Of a stretch of DNA of 7,974 bases, positions 5,929 through 7,974 are shown one piece after another; within the stretch, counting starts at the first letter, position 1; every line of letters starts with the position of its first letter. This DNA comes from an uncultured Lutibacter sp. (GTDB lineage Bacteria; Bacteroidota; Bacteroidia; Flavobacteriales; Flavobacteriaceae). The notes under the pieces were generated by a model that saw nothing but the letters and a program-made list of their open reading frames with translations, searched no databases and was not told the DNA's origin. The stretch spans positions 1 to 7,974 of the forward strand of contig CAJXUO010000051.1 of NCBI GenBank assembly GCA_913061425.1, in the 5' to 3' direction. Made by a program: the position numbers and the translations under genes.

Positions 5929-7869
5929 CTAAAACTTTTCTAATGTACTTTCTATTTCTGTATTGATTAAAGATATAAAATCTTCAATCGTGTATGTTCC
6001 TTTGTCTCCTTCTCCGTGTTTTCTTACAGATATGGTTCCTTCTCCTTCTTCATTTTCACCGACAATTACCATATATGGTATCTTTTTCATTTCTGCATCA
6101 CGGATTTTTCTTCCGGTTTTCTCACTTCGGTCGTCAATCAGGGCGCGAATTTCGGAATTTTCCAAGACTTGTGAAACTTTTTCTGCATATTTTTGATATT
6201 TATCACTAATAGGCAAAATAATAACTTGATCAGGAGTCAACCATAAAGGGAAGTTTCCGCCAGTGTTTTCAAGTAGTATAGCAATAAATCTCTCCATAGA
6301 TCCGAAAGGAGCGCGATGAATCATAACTGGTCTGTGAAGTTGGTTATCCGATCCTTTATAGGTTAAATCAAAACGTTCAGGTAGATTATAATCAACTTGA
6401 ATAGTTCCAAGTTGCCAATTTCTTCCTAAAACATCCTTTACCATAAAGTCTAATTTCGGTCCATAAAAGGCAGCTTCGCCATACTCAACAATTGTGTTTA
6501 ACCCTTTTTCCTTTGCGGCATTTATAATAGCATTTTCTGCTTTTTCCCAATTCTCATCAGAACCAATATACTTTTCTTTATCATCAGGATCTCTAAGCGA
6601 GATTTGTGCTGTGAAATCTTCAAAACCAAGTGCTTTAAATACATATAGAACTAAATCGATAACTCCTTTAAATTCGTCATTTAATTGATCTGGCATACAA
6701 AAGATATGCGCATCATCTTGTGTAAAACATCTTACTCTAGTTAAGCCGTGTAACTCTCCACTTTGCTCATACCTATACACCGTTCCAAACTCTGCAAAAC
6801 GCTTAGGTAATTCTTTATATGAATAAGGTTTAACATTATATACTTCACAATGATGTGGGCAATTCATAGGTTTTAATAAAAACTCTTCATCATCTTTTGG
6901 AGTGTTTATTGGTTGAAAACTATCCTCTCCATATTTTTCATAATGTCCTGAAGTCACATACAGTTCTTTTTGACCTATATGAGGTGTAATAACCATTTCA
7001 TAACCAGCTTTCTTTTGAGCACGTTTTAAAAATTGCTCTAATCGATCTCTTAGTTCAGCACCTTTTGGTAACCATAAAGGTAATCCTTGTCCAACTCTTT
7101 TCGAAAAAGCAAATAATTCTAATTCTTTCCCAAGTTTTCTATGATCTCTTTGTTTAGCTTCTTCGAGTTTTTCAAGATGCTCTGTAAGTAATTTTTGTTT
7201 GGGAAATGAGACTCCATAAACTCTTGTTAGTTGTTTATTTTTTTCATCACCTCTCCAATATGCACCAGCAACACTCATTATTTTAACAGCTTTTACAATT
7301 CCAGTATTTGGAATATGTCCACCACGACACAAATCAGTAAAATCATCGTGATCACAAAAAGTAATTTCTCCGTCAGTTAAATTTTCAATCAATTCAACTT
7401 TATATTCGTTATTTTGCTCTTTGTAATAAGATAACGCATCTGCTTTAGAAATTGATCTAAGTTTAAACTCATGTTTTCCACGAGCAAACTCAATCATTTT
7501 ATCTTCAATTTTTTTGAAATCTTTATCGGAAATAGAATTTTCACCTAAACCTAAGTCATAATAAAAACCATTATCAATTGCTGGACCAATAGTTAATTTC
7601 ACTTCTGGATAAAAGAAAGTGATTGCCTGAGCAAGTATATGTGCTGTAGAATGCCAAAATGCTTTCTTTCCCTCAGTGTTATCAAAAGTAAATAAAGTTA
7701 AACTACCATCTATATATATAGGTGTTGTTGTTTCAATTATTGTATCATCAAATTTTGCTGAAATAACATTTCTAGCTAATCCGTGACTTATACTCATTGC
7801 AACATCATTAGGAGTACTTCCTTTCTCAAATTGTTTGATTGATCCGTCAGGTAATGTAATATTAATCAT
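5929..7869 (-). CDS. thrS: Threonine--tRNA ligase
   Basis: A 646-residue class II aminoacyl-tRNA synthetase that charges tRNA-Thr in the cytoplasm. Domains in order: TGS domain (about 1-62, [10 protein letters not shown]...), editing domain with H73 and H77 in HSTAH and C181/H185 in DLCRGGH, then the catalytic core with the zinc ligands C337 (PMNCPHH), H388 (DDAHIF) and H518 ([12 protein letters not shown]), and the anticodon-binding domain from about residue 545 ([21 protein letters not shown]) to the end. All key residues are present, so it should be active and able to remove misacylated serine. It heads the thrS-infC-rpmI-rplT operon. A good Bacteroidota promoter lies immediately upstream, giving a leader of only about 15-20 bases, with no room for a T-box or a long operator. 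The ATG at 7869 gives the standard N-terminus. Confidence 0.98.
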   Translation of the reverse strand: MINITLPDGSIKQFEKGSTPNDVAMSISHGLARNVISAKFDDTIIETTTPIYIDGSLTLFTFDNTEGKKAFWHSTAHILAQAITFFYPEVKLTIGPAIDNGFYYDLGLGENSISDKDFKKIEDKMIEFARGKHEFKLRSISKADALSYYKEQNNEYKVELIENLTDGEITFCDHDDFTDLCRGGHIPNTGIVKAVKIMSVAGAYWRGDEKNKQLTRVYGVSFPKQKLLTEHLEKLEEAKQRDHRKLGKELELFAFSKRVGQGLPLWLPKGAELRDRLEQFLKRAQKKAGYEMVITPHIGQKELYVTSGHYEKYGEDSFQPINTPKDDEEFLLKPMNCPHHCEVYNVKPYSYKELPKRFAEFGTVYRYEQSGELHGLTRVRCFTQDDAHIFCMPDQLNDEFKGVIDLVLYVFKALGFEDFTAQISLRDPDDKEKYIGSDENWEKAENAIINAAKEKGLNTIVEYGEAAFYGPKLDFMVKDVLGRNWQLGTIQVDYNLPERFDLTYKGSDNQLHRPVMIHRAPFGSMERFIAILLENTGGNFPLWLTPDQVIILPISDKYQKYAEKVSQVLENSEIRALIDDRSEKTGRKIRDAEMKKIPYMVIVGENEEGEGTISVRKHGEGDKGTYTIEDFISLINTEIESTLEKF

Positions 7870-7891
7870 TTTCGCTATTTAATTGTGAGTG

Positions 7892-7923
7892 CAAAGATAT
7901 TGAAAACTATTATTTAACTACAA
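7892..7923 (-). promoter_or_regulatory. Promoter of the thrS operon
   Basis: On the minus strand TATCTTTG (7899-7892) matches the Bacteroidota -7 consensus TAnnTTTG, and a TTG at 7923-7921 supplies the -33 element with a 21-base spacer, within the usual range. Transcription would start near 7885, about 16 bases before the thrS ATG. This is the best-formed promoter in the window. Confidence 0.75.
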
Positions 7924-7931
7924 TTATATAT

Positions 7932-7974
7932 CTGTCTCTTATACACATCTGACGCTGCCGACGAATAGAGAGGT
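7932..7974. other. Untrimmed Illumina Nextera adapter (Tn5 mosaic end plus i5 index)
   Basis: CTGTCTCTTATACACATCT (7932-7950) is the 19-base Tn5 mosaic end used in Nextera libraries. It is followed by GACGCTGCCGACGA (7951-7964), the i5-side adapter in reverse complement, then ATAGAGAG (7965-7972), which is the reverse complement of the i5 index CTCTCTAT (N502/S502), and GT, the first bases of the flow-cell oligo. This is library-preparation sequence and not genomic DNA. Genomic sequence ends at about 7931. Confidence 0.97.

Noticed and set aside
5929..5931. thrS stop is in the same frame as infC, suggesting a readthrough fusion
   Set aside because: The shared frame has a one-in-three chance, the thrS C-terminus is of normal length, and no readthrough signal is evident.
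5963..6688. Plus-strand open frames opposite thrS
   Set aside because: They are antisense shadows of a fully intact thrS with all catalytic residues; no promoter or family resemblance.

Overview
The window is AT-rich bacterial DNA that looks like a member of the Bacteroidota, most likely family Flavobacteriaceae. The evidence is promoter boxes of the TAnnTTTG type upstream of prfA and thrS, few Shine-Dalgarno sequences, and proteins typical of the group (Phe/Leu-rich signal peptides ending in SQ, and the DUF4266 and DUF3570 families). The species cannot be named from this sequence.

Layout. Bases 1-204 hold no supported gene; they contain a perfect 16-bp palindrome and a weak promoter-like box. 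Bases 205-3289 are a tight plus-strand operon of four envelope proteins: a secreted thioredoxin-like protein, an ApbE-type FAD:protein FMN transferase, a 69-residue DUF4266 lipoprotein ending in GGGCGCN, and a DUF3570 outer-membrane beta-barrel carrying eight consecutive aspartates. A terminator closes the operon. prfA (release factor 1) follows on the plus strand with its own promoter and a strong terminator. Bases 4656-7869 are the classical translation operon thrS-infC-rpmI-rplT on the minus strand, ending in a terminator at about 4604-4631. The prfA and rplT ends converge.

The last 43 bases (7932-7974) are not genomic. They match the Tn5 mosaic end and Illumina Nextera i5-side adapter, followed by an apparent i5 index, so the window ends at a contig edge with untrimmed adapter.

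How the genes work together. The minus-strand genes and prfA are core translation functions. The envelope operon is the part of unknown function. It pairs a disulfide/thiol enzyme and a covalent flavin-attachment enzyme with a small Cys-containing lipoprotein and a barrel protein, which suggests an uncharacterised extracytoplasmic redox or cofactor/metal system. The lipoprotein and barrel contain short S-G-A-[S/N] stretches reminiscent of ApbE acceptor motifs, but none is a clean match, so flavinylation of these partners is only a hypothesis. infC lacks a usable ATG, GTG or TTG for its full-length product and must start at ATA or ATC.
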